DNA of 64,000 bases from Ohtaekwangia sp. (GTDB taxonomy: Bacteria > Bacteroidota > Bacteroidia > Cytophagales > Cyclobacteriaceae): positions 682,001 to 746,000 of the forward strand of contig JAJNPV010000037.1 in the NCBI GenBank assembly GCA_021155195.1. The letters run 5' to 3'. The first letter of the stretch is position 1. The number at the start of each line of letters is the position of its first letter. Of this stretch, positions 54,415-62,357 are shown piece after piece. The position numbers and the translations under genes were made by a program. The notes beneath the pieces are model-generated. The model was not told the DNA's origin, ran no database searches, and saw only the letters and a program-made list of their open reading frames with translations.

Positions 54415-54444
54415 AAAAAGCCCCGCGTTTCGCGGGGTTTTTTT
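54415..54444 (+). terminator. Strong terminator after rpsJ
   Basis: CCCCGCG (54421-54427) and CGCGGGG (54431-54437) enclose TTT, with A-run before and seven T after. It ends the str operon. Confidence 0.95.
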
Positions 54445-54531
54445 GTTATGCACTAGAAGTTTTCAGATCACAGATTTAATAGTTAGGTCATCCTATTAGA
54501 ATGTATTTAAACTATATTCGCCATTTATATT

Positions 54532-55035
54532 ATGGCACTACTCGAAAAAAAACTAATTGTTAAGAAGTCAATCCTTCCCGGAGCGGGTAAGGGTTTGTTC
54601 ACAAAAGTATTTATACCTAAGGGTACTCGCATTGTTGAGTATAAAGGCAAGATCCTAACCTGGAAACAGGTGGAGGCGATGAGCGAAGATCGCAATGGCT
54701 ATGTATTTCACTTCAATAATCAATATTGTATCGATGCCTGGAAAACGAAGAAGGGAGTAGCGCACTTTGCGAATGATGCCAAAGGCATTGCCCGTGTGGA
54801 GGGGGTGAAGAATAATTCTGAGTACGTAACCGAAAAGAAGCGGTGTTACATTGAAGCATCGAAAGATATACCTGCAGGGTCAGAAATATTAGTTGGTTAT
54901 GGTGGCGAGTACTGGCGTGCAATTCGATACAACATCCGCCTGGAGCAAAAGAACAGGGAGAAAGCGGGCAAAAAATCAAAGGATGAATTACCCCATCACC
55001 ATGCATCAAAGCGACAGGGAAAATCCCGAAAGTAA
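54532..55035 (+). CDS. SET-domain protein (probable protein lysine methyltransferase)
   Basis: A 167-residue protein. The SET fold is visible as ILPGAGKGLFTKVFIPKGTR, IVEYKGKIL, then the SAM and catalytic part AHFANDA (in place of NHS) and EILVGYGGEYW. The last 35 residues are strongly basic (REKAGKKSKDE, ASKRQGKSRK), suited to bind nucleic acid or ribosome. It may methylate a lysine of a ribosomal or nucleoid protein, but this is inferred from its location after the str operon and from charge. Confidence 0.88.
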   Translation: MALLEKKLIVKKSILPGAGKGLFTKVFIPKGTRIVEYKGKILTWKQVEAMSEDRNGYVFHFNNQYCIDAWKTKKGVAHFANDAKGIARVEGVKNNSEYVTEKKRCYIEASKDIPAGSEILVGYGGEYWRAIRYNIRLEQKNREKAGKKSKDELPHHHASKRQGKSRK

Positions 55036-55047
55036 TCGGGATTTTTT
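55021..55047 (+). terminator. Terminator overlapping the end of the SET gene
   Basis: AAATCCCGA (55021-55029) and TCGGGATTT (55036-55044) pair, with T-run. The stop codon TAA (55033-55035) lies in the loop, so the last codons form the left arm. Confidence 0.9.
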
Positions 55048-55067
55048 GTGAGTGGTTTCCTCAGCAA

Positions 55068-55517
55068 TCAATTTTCCGCTGCCTCCTCTTTTGCTTTGTC
55101 GATTGTTTCGGTAATTAAACTCTTTACTTTTCTGATTCGCTCCATTTCTGATTCTAAATATTCACGGGCTTTCTCCTGATCCACTGAATCAGGCAGCGGA
55201 TTAAACTCATGCATCCAGTTCATCATAGCAGTGCTGGCAGAATCCAGATTGGAAATCATCTTCTCTAATTGTAGTTTCTTTTCAACCACCATATCGGGTG
55301 TGTTGGCTATCTTTTCTTGTAGCTCACGCTTTAGTTTCATGAGGTCATCCATGCGCGGCATTACTTCGTCATGCACATCCATTACCTGATCGTACAGAGC
55401 CTGATTCGGATTTTCCTCGGTTGTAGCATCGTGCTCCGAGTGATCGTGATCTCCTGTTTTTGAGCATGCGCTCATTGCTATCAAGCCAATAACAAACAGG
55501 ATTTTAAGGTATTTCAT
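55068..55517 (-). CDS. Hypothetical lipoprotein with coiled-coil region
   Basis: A 149-residue lipoprotein. The signal peptide ends in the lipobox MSAC (Cys 18), followed by a His/Asp/Glu-rich stretch (DHDHSEHD). The rest is helical with heptad-like repeats, as in MDDLMKLKRELQEKIANTP and KKLQLEKMISNLDSAS. Similar small lipoproteins in the phylum carry the uninformative label viral A-type inclusion protein. The His-rich part might bind metal. No function is assigned. Confidence 0.8.
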   Translation of the reverse strand: MKYLKILFVIGLIAMSACSKTGDHDHSEHDATTEENPNQALYDQVMDVHDEVMPRMDDLMKLKRELQEKIANTPDMVVEKKLQLEKMISNLDSASTAMMNWMHEFNPLPDSVDQEKAREYLESEMERIRKVKSLITETIDKAKEEAAEN

Positions 55518-55701
55518 CGTTTCTTGTATTTACTCGAAAGATAAGAGATTCAATGTAGCGGGTCAACGAATGCTGTTTAGGTTTGCTTCACAAGCACGGG
55601 CTAACAAGGGTTAGTTATAGTAAATATTTTTAAAATATTATTCATAGATATTGCACAAGCGGATTTTTTCGTTTTTCTTCGAATCCGTTATTGAACAAGA
55701 A

Positions 55702-55776
55702 ATGAACAGCAACCGATTTTATTTTTACTTCTTTTATCAATCCTGCGAGGGACTTGAAAGGGAATCGGTTTGTTGA
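55702..55776 (+). CDS. Phe/Tyr-rich leader peptide of the aromatic operon
   Basis: A 24-codon open frame starting at ATG 55702 and ending at TGA 55774-55776. Codons 6-12 (55717-55737) read FYFYFFY, seven Phe or Tyr codons in a row. It lies 77 bases upstream of the prephenate dehydratase gene, the first gene of the Phe/Tyr operon, and is followed by a Rho-independent terminator at 55801-55830. These are the marks of a leader peptide whose translation senses charged tRNA-Phe and tRNA-Tyr. The peptide itself need have no function. It was too short for usual gene finding. Confidence 0.85.
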   Translation: MNSNRFYFYFFYQSCEGLERESVC

Positions 55777-55830
55777 ATGAAAATAAAACAAAGAAACTCA
55801 AAAAAGTCCCCCGCCTTCGGGGGACTTTTT
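55711..55830 (+). promoter_or_regulatory. Transcription attenuator controlled by Phe/Tyr leader translation
   Basis: Three pairings compete. Terminator: AAAAAGTCCCCC (55801-55812) with GGGGGACTTTTT (55819-55830), loop GCCTTC. Antiterminator: GGGACTT (55749-55755) with AAGTCCC (55804-55810), extended by CG/CG across one mismatch. Protector: AACCGATT (55711-55718) with AATCGGTT (55763-55770), which encloses the antiterminator segment. A ribosome stalled on the FYFYFFY codons covers the left protector arm and frees GGGACTT, so the terminator cannot form. With ample charged tRNA the protector and terminator form and transcription stops before pheA. No consensus promoter was identified upstream. 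A weak hairpin CGGATT/AATCCG (55660-55665, 55682-55687) precedes the leader. Confidence 0.8.
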
Positions 55831-55853
55831 ATTTGAACCCGTTTTGAAAAATT

Positions 55854-56693
55854 ATGAGTAAGAAGAAATTAAAGATTGCAATCCAGGGAATAGCCACCAG
55901 CTTTCATGAAGTAGCTGCACTCTCCTATTTTCAAGACCCTATTCAAACTATTGAGTGCCTTTCATTTCATCGCTTGTGCGAATCATTAAAGAAAGGGGAA
56001 GCTGACTATGCAGTGATGGCTATCGAGAACTCAATCGCGGGAAGCATCTTGCCAAATTATTTTTTATTACAGGAATATCACTTCTCGATTATCGGGGAAA
56101 TCTATCTTCCCATTCATATGCATTTACTGGCTATGCCCGGTGTTAAAATCAATGAACTCACTCACATTGAATCACATCCAATGGCGATTCGCCAATGTTC
56201 AGATTACTTGCATAAGTTGAATGGTGTGCAACTGATAGAGAGTGATGATACGGCCTTATCAGCTCGCAAAGTGAAGGAAGGAAAATTAAAAACCACAGCC
56301 GCTATTGCTAATGAGTATGCTGCCAAAAAATTTGGACTAAATATTTTAGAAAAACGAATTGAAACTCATAAAAAGAATTTTACCCGTTTTTTAATCTTAA
56401 CAAGAAAAATCAAAGCGACTACAGAGAGCAACAAAGCTTCGTTGAGTTTTGAAGTAGCTAATGAAGTGGGAAGTCTGGCCGATGCGTTGATGACTTTTAA
56501 AACGAATAGTATCAACCTCTCTAAAATTCAATCTATTCCTATAATCGGAAAACCAAGTGAGTACTCTATTCACATTGATGTAGAATGGAAAAGAAGGAAA
56601 AGTTATGATGTTGCTATTAAAGAAGTACTAAGGCAAGTGAAGAACTTGAATATTTTGGGTGAATACAAAAAAGCAAAATTGGAATACAAGTAG
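55854..56693 (+). CDS. pheA: Prephenate dehydratase
   Basis: A 279-residue enzyme converting prephenate to phenylpyruvate, for Phe synthesis. The catalytic domain (residues 6-185) ends with KKNFTRFLIL, the conserved TRF motif. The C-terminal ACT domain (residues 195-275) reads GSLADALMTFKTNSINLSKI then QSIPIIGK. The Phe-binding motifs GALV and ESRP of the E. coli enzyme are changed to GSLA and QSIP, so feedback inhibition may differ. It is first of a four-gene operon controlled by the attenuator. Confidence 0.95.
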   Translation: MSKKKLKIAIQGIATSFHEVAALSYFQDPIQTIECLSFHRLCESLKKGEADYAVMAIENSIAGSILPNYFLLQEYHFSIIGEIYLPIHMHLLAMPGVKINELTHIESHPMAIRQCSDYLHKLNGVQLIESDDTALSARKVKEGKLKTTAAIANEYAAKKFGLNILEKRIETHKKNFTRFLILTRKIKATTESNKASLSFEVANEVGSLADALMTFKTNSINLSKIQSIPIIGKPSEYSIHIDVEWKRRKSYDVAIKEVLRQVKNLNILGEYKKAKLEYK

Positions 56694-56707
56694 TTAAAGC
56701 AGAAGTT

Positions 56708-57895
56708 ATGATTAAGACAGCAAACCGGATTGCCAATGTGGAGGAGTACTACTTCAGTAAAAAATTAGCTGAAGTACGCGGATTGGATTCACCTGAGTTT
56801 CCTGTAATTAATTTGGGTATTGGTAGCCCTGATCTTTCACCATCTTCCGAGACTATTGAAGCGCTGGTATCCACATCGCAAAAAACCTCCAGTCATGGCT
56901 ATCAGAACTATAAGGGTATTCCAGCCTTGCGTAAGGGTATCCAGTCATTTTATAAGACCACCTATAATGTTGACTTAGATATTGAAGCAGAAATTTTGCC
57001 TTTGATGGGGTCGAAGGAAGGCATCATGCACATTGCCATGGCTTTTGTGAATGAAGGAGACGAAGTATTGATTCCAGATCCCGGTTATCCGACCTATTCT
57101 TCGGTTGCTAAACTCGTTGGCGCGAAGGTGAACACTTATCAAATGAAAGAGTCTTTGGATTGGGGAATTGATGTTGAGGAGTTAAAGCAACGCGATCTTT
57201 CGAAGGTGAAAATCATGTGGATTAATTTTCCACACATGCCAACAGGCAAAACAGCATCACGTTCGGAATTAAGAGAACTTGTTGATCTCGCTCGTAAAAA
57301 CAATTTCCTGATTGTAAATGATAATCCGTATTCATTAATCTTAAACGACTCGCCATTAAGTATTCTTTCTATTGAAGGAGCGAGTGAAGTTGCTTTGGAA
57401 TTAAACTCACTTAGTAAGTCGCACAACATGGCGGGCTGGCGCATTGGTTGGGTAGCAGGGAATAAAGAGTACGTAGATGCTGTGCTCCGTGTTAAGAGTA
57501 ATATGGACTCTGGCATGTTTTTGGGGTTGCAGCAAGCAGCAGTAGAGGCTTTAAAGAACGGTAATACCTGGTTTACGGAATTGAATGCCGTCTATAAGAA
57601 AAGAAAAACTGCTGCAACCAGGTTATTGAGTGAGCTTGGATGTAGTTACTCAGAAAGTCAGTCGGGGTTATTTGTATGGGCAAAAGCTCCTGAAAAAGTT
57701 AAAGATGTGGAAAAGTGGATTGATGAAATCCTGTATGGCACAAAAGTGTTTATTACACCGGGGTTTATTTTTGGAGATGCCGGAAAGAGGTTCATTCGAA
57801 TTTCGCTGTGCGCAACGGAAGAGAAATTATTAGAAGCCCACGACCGAATAGAAAAATTTGTCCACAAAGAAAAAGTTGAAAAGGCTCATGCCTAA
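56708..57895 (+). CDS. Class I/II PLP-dependent aminotransferase (aromatic operon)
   Basis: A 395-residue aminotransferase. The PLP lysine lies in ELNSLSKSHNMAGWRIGW, with PGYPTYSSVAKLVGA and NDNPYSLI upstream and FIRISLCATEE at the end. Fold and operon position suggest transamination of phenylpyruvate and 4-hydroxyphenylpyruvate to Phe and Tyr. It resembles LL-DAP/aspartate-type enzymes, so a wider range is possible. It starts 14 bases after pheA and ends six before tyrA. Confidence 0.93.
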   Translation: MIKTANRIANVEEYYFSKKLAEVRGLDSPEFPVINLGIGSPDLSPSSETIEALVSTSQKTSSHGYQNYKGIPALRKGIQSFYKTTYNVDLDIEAEILPLMGSKEGIMHIAMAFVNEGDEVLIPDPGYPTYSSVAKLVGAKVNTYQMKESLDWGIDVEELKQRDLSKVKIMWINFPHMPTGKTASRSELRELVDLARKNNFLIVNDNPYSLILNDSPLSILSIEGASEVALELNSLSKSHNMAGWRIGWVAGNKEYVDAVLRVKSNMDSGMFLGLQQAAVEALKNGNTWFTELNAVYKKRKTAATRLLSELGCSYSESQSGLFVWAKAPEKVKDVEKWIDEILYGTKVFITPGFIFGDAGKRFIRISLCATEEKLLEAHDRIEKFVHKEKVEKAHA

Positions 57896-57901
57896 ACAAA
57901 T

Positions 57902-58819
57902 ATGAGGGTAACAGTAATAGGACTTGGGTTAATAGGGGGTTCAATCGCGATGAGCTTGCGCAGAGCAGGATTAGCAACTGAACTGGTTGGGGTGGACATG
58001 AATGCTGCGCACGCAACTAAGGCGGTTGAGTTGGGGTTGGTTGATAAAATTCTTACGGAAGACAAAGCCATCGCGCAAGCCGACTTGATTGTTCTTTCTA
58101 TTCCGGTAAATGCTCTTCATGCTTTTTTACCTTCCGTGTTGGATGCTATAAAGAAAGATGCAGTTGTAATAGATGCCGGCTCTACTAAAACATCAATCTG
58201 CAAATCGGTTTCAAATCATCCGAAACGCGATCAGTTTGTTGCATCGCACCCCATTGCCGGTACTGAAAACTCCGGACCAACGGCTGCTTTTGATGGATTG
58301 TTTAAGGGAAAGACCAACATCATTTGCGAGGCTGATAAATCATCTGTACAAGCTTTGGAATTGGCTACGAAAGTGTTCGACACCCTGGAAATGAAAACCA
58401 TTTTCATGGAGCCTGACGAACACGATCGTCATGTTGCTTACGTTTCACATTTATCGCACGTTAGTTCTTTTTTATTAGGACAAACAGTGTTGGATATTGA
58501 AAAGGATAAGAAAAATATTTTCGATTTAGCAGGTAGTGGTTTTGAATCTACAGTACGTTTGGCAAAAAGCTCGCCTGATATGTGGGCGCCAATCTTTGAA
58601 CAGAATGTTGAATACTTAAGCCAGGCATTGTTGGAATACATCATGCATTTGCAAAAGTTTCATTATCATTTAATGAAACGTGATACGAAAGAGATCCATC
58701 GTATCATGACTGCGGCAAATGAAATCAGAAGGATATTAGATGGTCAAGCTGGAAAGCAACCAAAGGAAATAATCAACAAACAATCAATAACAACTAAAAC
58801 AGAATTTATAAAAAATTAA
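57902..58819 (+). CDS. tyrA: Prephenate dehydrogenase
   Basis: A 305-residue dehydrogenase forming 4-hydroxyphenylpyruvate for Tyr synthesis. The Rossmann motif is VIGLGLIGGSIAMSLRRAG (residues 4-22) with D36 suggesting NAD. ASHPIAGTENSGPTAAFDGL carries the conserved His, and HDRHVAYVSHLSHVSSFLL follows. There is no chorismate mutase or ACT domain; the mutase is fused to the next gene product. Confidence 0.95.
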   Translation: MRVTVIGLGLIGGSIAMSLRRAGLATELVGVDMNAAHATKAVELGLVDKILTEDKAIAQADLIVLSIPVNALHAFLPSVLDAIKKDAVVIDAGSTKTSICKSVSNHPKRDQFVASHPIAGTENSGPTAAFDGLFKGKTNIICEADKSSVQALELATKVFDTLEMKTIFMEPDEHDRHVAYVSHLSHVSSFLLGQTVLDIEKDKKNIFDLAGSGFESTVRLAKSSPDMWAPIFEQNVEYLSQALLEYIMHLQKFHYHLMKRDTKEIHRIMTAANEIRRILDGQAGKQPKEIINKQSITTKTEFIKN

Positions 58820-58829
58820 TTTTAAGGTT

Positions 58830-59933
58830 ATGACAAAGAAAGGATTACAACTTGAACCTATATCATCGTGGATGAAGGCCGATCGTCCGATAATTATTAG
58901 CGGACCATGCAGTGCAGAAACCGAAGAGCAAATGGTTGCCACGGCTAAACAGATAGCGGCCACCGGAAAAGTACATGCGTTGCGTGCTGGTATTTGGAAG
59001 CCACGCACTCGGCCTGGTCAATATGAAGGGGCGGGTGAAGAAGGCTTGAAGTGGCTGATCAGCGCTAAGCAAGAAACAGGATTACCTGTTACCACGGAAG
59101 TTGCCAATGCGGCTCATGTGGAAGCATGTTTGAAAGCAGGTGTAGATATCCTTTGGGTAGGGGCTCGAACTACGGTGAATCCATTCTCTGTACAAGAAGT
59201 GGCAGATGCACTGAAAGGTGTGGACATTCCGGTGATGGTTAAGAATCCTATCAATCCGGATGTAGAACTTTGGTTAGGAGCCTTTGAACGTTTAAACAAA
59301 GCGGGAATTACTAAGATGGCTGCGATCCATCGCGGATTTTCTTCTTTTGAAAAAGGACCATTCCGCAACGCACCGATGTGGGATCTTGCCATTGAATTGA
59401 AAACGCGTATACCGGAGTTGGATATGATTTGTGATCCAAGTCACATCGCTGGAAATAGAGATTTGATTTCGTTCGTATCACAAAAAGCGCTTGATCTTGA
59501 CATGGCTGGTTTAATGATTGAAAGCCACATCAATCCGGATGCTGCCTGGAGCGATGCGAAACAGCAAGTAACTCCGGCTGCGTTAAGCAAAATCATTGAT
59601 GAATTGGTGGTACGTACTCAAACAACCGATAATAAAGTATTTAAGGATACCCTTAGCATTCTTCGTGAACAAATCGATCAATTGGATGATGAGATTATGC
59701 AAAAGCTTTCGGCCCGCATGAAAATCTCAGAAAAGATTGGTCAATACAAAAAAGAAAATAACGTTACCATTCTTCAGGTGAATCGCTGGGAAGAAATTAT
59801 CAAAACCCGCATTGCACTTTGCCGTGCGATGGGATTGAATGATGAATTCACAAGTGATTTGTTGAAGTTGATTCACCATGAGTCGATTCAGGTTCAAACT
59901 AAGGTGATGAATAAGGTGGCGGAGCGGGTGTAG
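58830..59933 (+). CDS. aroF: DAHP synthase-chorismate mutase fusion
   Basis: A 367-residue bifunctional enzyme. Residues 1-265 are a type I-beta DAHP synthase (ISGPCSAETEEQ, RAGIWKPRTRPGQYEGAGEE, WVGARTTVNPFSVQEVAD, PVMVKNPINPDVELWLGA, CDPSHIAGNRDL), the first step of the shikimate pathway. Residues 275-360 are an AroQ-type chorismate mutase (LREQIDQLDDEIMQKLSARM, KISEKIGQYKKENN). In such fusions the mutase domain can act as the sensor for prephenate or chorismate. It completes the operon, giving both the entry and the branch of the pathway. Confidence 0.96.
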   Translation: MTKKGLQLEPISSWMKADRPIIISGPCSAETEEQMVATAKQIAATGKVHALRAGIWKPRTRPGQYEGAGEEGLKWLISAKQETGLPVTTEVANAAHVEACLKAGVDILWVGARTTVNPFSVQEVADALKGVDIPVMVKNPINPDVELWLGAFERLNKAGITKMAAIHRGFSSFEKGPFRNAPMWDLAIELKTRIPELDMICDPSHIAGNRDLISFVSQKALDLDMAGLMIESHINPDAAWSDAKQQVTPAALSKIIDELVVRTQTTDNKVFKDTLSILREQIDQLDDEIMQKLSARMKISEKIGQYKKENNVTILQVNRWEEIIKTRIALCRAMGLNDEFTSDLLKLIHHESIQVQTKVMNKVAERV

Positions 59934-59934
59934 G

Positions 59935-60030
59935 CCCTCAACCCGTCCTCGTTCCTCGGACACCCCTCTCCCTGCCTTTGCCGAAACGGCTTCGCGCAGG
60001 CAGGCCCAGGGAGAGGGAAGGAGGTGAGGG
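59935..60030. repeat. GC-rich compound palindrome
   Basis: Nested perfect arms: CCCTCA (59935-59940) with TGAGGG (60025-60030); CCCTCTCCCT (59964-59973) with AGGGAGAGGG (60008-60017); CCTGCCT (59971-59977) with AGGCAGG (59998-60004); and GCCG-AAA-CGGC (59980-59990). The high GC differs from the surroundings. It starts right after the DAHP synthase stop, so it may end that operon. It resembles interspersed palindromic repeats. Confidence 0.8.
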
Positions 60031-60044
60031 ATTAAATTGATACC

Positions 60045-60779
60045 ATGACTAAATCTTTCTTAAAATATTTATACACCGCAATTCTGTTAACAGGAACAAA
60101 CCTTACCAACGCTCAATCGGTAGACAAAAATTACTTGTTGGGAAAGTTTGATCCGGCAACTCATCCGTTGTTTTCAAAATTAGAAGATACACATGCTCGC
60201 GGTAGCGCGAAGGATGGTTATCTCCGCACCGAAACCTACGAAGCATTTAAAAAGATGAGTGCGGCTGCTAAGCAAGATGGAGTTGAATTAGTTATTATTT
60301 CGGCAACTCGCAATTTTGATTCGCAAAAGAGAATTTGGGAAAATAAATGGGAGGGCAGAACCATGGTGGAAGGAATTAATCTTACTACCATTAAAGATCC
60401 CAAAGAACGAGCACGATTAATTTTGTTGTATAGTTCTATGCCCAGCACTTCGCGTCATCATTGGGGCACCGATATGGATTTAAATAATCTCAACAATGAT
60501 TATTTCTTAACAGGTGAAGGATTAAAAATTTATCAATGGCTTACCACGCATGCTGCTGAATATGGTTTTTGTCAACCGTATACCAATAAAGAAGGCGGCC
60601 GCACGGGCTACGAAGAAGAAAAATGGCATTGGTCTTATTTACCCTTGTCAGGAGAATTTTTGGAGACCTATAAAAAGCAGGTGAGTTATAAGGATATCAC
60701 AGGCTTTAAAGGAGCCGAGTCAGCCAAGCCGATGGTTGTTATTAAAAATTATGTTGAAGGTGTGGCCTGTAAGAAGTAA
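60045..60779 (+). CDS. M15 family peptidase (D-alanyl-D-alanine carboxypeptidase-like)
   Basis: A 244-residue exported protein with signal peptide ending NAQS (residues 1-23). The VanY-type zinc motif is SRHHWGTDMDL (H-x6-D form) and EEEKWHWSY (E and H ligands). IISATRNFDSQKRIWENKW is the conserved substrate segment. It probably trims D-Ala or LD/DD peptide ends of peptidoglycan in the periplasm. It lies 15 bases after the GC-rich palindrome, which separates it from the aromatic operon. Confidence 0.93.
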   Translation: MTKSFLKYLYTAILLTGTNLTNAQSVDKNYLLGKFDPATHPLFSKLEDTHARGSAKDGYLRTETYEAFKKMSAAAKQDGVELVIISATRNFDSQKRIWENKWEGRTMVEGINLTTIKDPKERARLILLYSSMPSTSRHHWGTDMDLNNLNNDYFLTGEGLKIYQWLTTHAAEYGFCQPYTNKEGGRTGYEEEKWHWSYLPLSGEFLETYKKQVSYKDITGFKGAESAKPMVVIKNYVEGVACKK

Positions 60780-60796
60780 TTAACGCTATGGCATAT

Positions 60797-61870
60797 TCAC
60801 ATTGTTGGTCGCTGTAATTTTTTTCTACTCTCTAAAATCTCGATCGCTGCTTCTACCGCATAGTCCGCATAATTCTTCTTGTTCCCAATTATTTGCCTGA
60901 GTTTTGATTCTTCGTAGTCTTTAAAGTTTTCAAGAAACTCCATCCTCTTTTTCTCTCTTTCCCGCTTTATCTTTTGTTTTTCCTTTTCTGATTGAATGTC
61001 GAGCTTAATTGTTGGTAGGAAAAAAACAGACTCTTCTTTGTGATTAACTTTTAATTTATTCACAATGTCCATTGGTTCCATAATGAAAGACGTCACAATG
61101 AACACCTTGCCATCTTTAGTCTTAATTCTTGCATATTTGTAAGATCTCAAGTACTTACTACCATCATTTTCAATCACCGCAATTTGTGTTATCTCGCTTT
61201 TATTTATTTTAACTTCCTTTCCTTTTTGTTTGATTATCAACCCATCGTTGTCAAATGAAACTTCCTTACCCCAATCGTTTAGAATATATTGCACAGTCAC
61301 TATTGCTTGAGACCCTATCATTAAAATAATCAAGCCAACAAAATAGATCGCTGGTAATGCTTTAGACGTGAATCCATTTGCCCAAAAGTCAAAAATCAAT
61401 ATTAAGATCAATATTCCGGCTGTAAATCCGGACACAAATAATGGATACTCTGCTAGCTTATAAACACCAATGTCATTTGTTGTGGGTAGTGTTAAAGGTT
61501 TAAGTTTAATTATTTTTTTAATTGTCCCGTCATAGAACTTTGTGACGATGGCTTCTGTGGTTAACCCTCGTTTGTTATCGAAGGAATTAATAGGTATGAT
61601 TTGTTCTCCGCGATGAGTAGGAGTCAAAACTTCAACAATGAAATTATTCTGATCTCTCGCTGAAACAATTAATATTTCCTTGTCCGGATTCTTTATAGAC
61701 ACATTTGGAACGGTCGAGGTCAACCGCTCCTTTGTCCTCTCTTTAATCTTATCAAATTCTCTATCCCAGGGATAGGAATGAATAATTTTTAGGGCTTGCT
61801 CTAAATCAACCTCTCCAATTTTTTCAACTTGGTCAGGATGGAACTCTGCATACTGTAATTCTAACCTCAT
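60797..61870 (-). CDS. Hypothetical membrane protein with PH-like domain
   Basis: A 357-residue protein; the ATG at 61870 (MRLELQYAEFH) is chosen, since the longer reading from 61906 adds a Cys-rich, unlikely start. Two transmembrane segments lie about residues 140-160 and 172-195. After them comes VSFDNDGLIIKQKGKEVKIN, then KSEITQIAVIENDG, a PH-like beta pattern as in YcxB-type proteins. A charged coiled coil (KEKQKIKREREKKRMEFLEN) and a short helical tail end it. It shares no certain family and no function is assigned. Confidence 0.75.
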   Translation of the reverse strand: MRLELQYAEFHPDQVEKIGEVDLEQALKIIHSYPWDREFDKIKERTKERLTSTVPNVSIKNPDKEILIVSARDQNNFIVEVLTPTHRGEQIIPINSFDNKRGLTTEAIVTKFYDGTIKKIIKLKPLTLPTTNDIGVYKLAEYPLFVSGFTAGILILILIFDFWANGFTSKALPAIYFVGLIILMIGSQAIVTVQYILNDWGKEVSFDNDGLIIKQKGKEVKINKSEITQIAVIENDGSKYLRSYKYARIKTKDGKVFIVTSFIMEPMDIVNKLKVNHKEESVFFLPTIKLDIQSEKEKQKIKREREKKRMEFLENFKDYEESKLRQIIGNKKNYADYAVEAAIEILESRKKLQRPTM

Positions 61871-61935
61871 TAAAAAAAATTTTGCGCAACATTTAAATAT
61901 CAGCAATTGTCACTTTTGCTAGTGAACTTGACCAT

Positions 61936-62137
61936 TCACTTACTTTTTCTAAATTCCTCCGCCTTCTTTCTAAAATACTCGATCTCTTGTTCTGGAGTCA
62001 TTCCTTTAATCGCCTTTGAAATTCGATCTCGCTCCTGTCGCATGTATTTTACAGCGTCAAATTTCTTGTTAGTCTTAATTTCAGTTTTCAGATTCCATCA
62101 ATTCTTTTGGTGATCTGATTTCAAGTGTGTGAAGCAT
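61936..62137 (-). pseudogene. Antitoxin-like small gene interrupted by a one-base frameshift
   Basis: On the minus strand a frame from ATG 62137 reads MLHTLEIRSPKELMESEN and stops. One base deleted in the AAAA run just before that stop (62083-62086) joins it to a second frame reading TEIKTNKKFDAVKYMRQERD and ending at 61936. The joined protein of about 66 residues ends with TPEQEIEYFRKKAEEFRKSK. The KFDAVxxMRxxRDRIS pattern with a following ExxxYFxK is that of small antitoxin-like proteins found in several phyla. It could be a decayed gene, a sequencing error, or slippage-controlled. No toxin gene is seen next to it; the remaining 220 bases to 62357 hold nothing I can name. Confidence 0.65.
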
Positions 62138-62357
62138 CTCCCAATTTACGTTTTTTAAATTACTCCTATCACCAAGCCTTGCTTACATCTAAATATCACT
62201 AATTCCTAATATTTCTCCTATCTCAATTCCGGCTTACATGCTGATAACTACAACCCATCGAACTTACACTTTTAGCCTCAAAATAATAACACCTACAGTC
62301 GCAATTTTTCTTTTCCTTTTGCGATATTTCATAGTCCTAATAACCTAAATCCGGATT

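Noticed and set aside
55660..55687. Hairpin CGGATT/AATCCG with internal T-run as a second attenuator
   Set aside because: Only six pairs with a 16-base loop and no T-run after the right arm; too weak to call a terminator.
61907..62113. 68-codon plus-strand open frame
   Set aside because: It is the complement of the frameshifted antitoxin-like gene, whose minus-strand reading gives a family-like protein.
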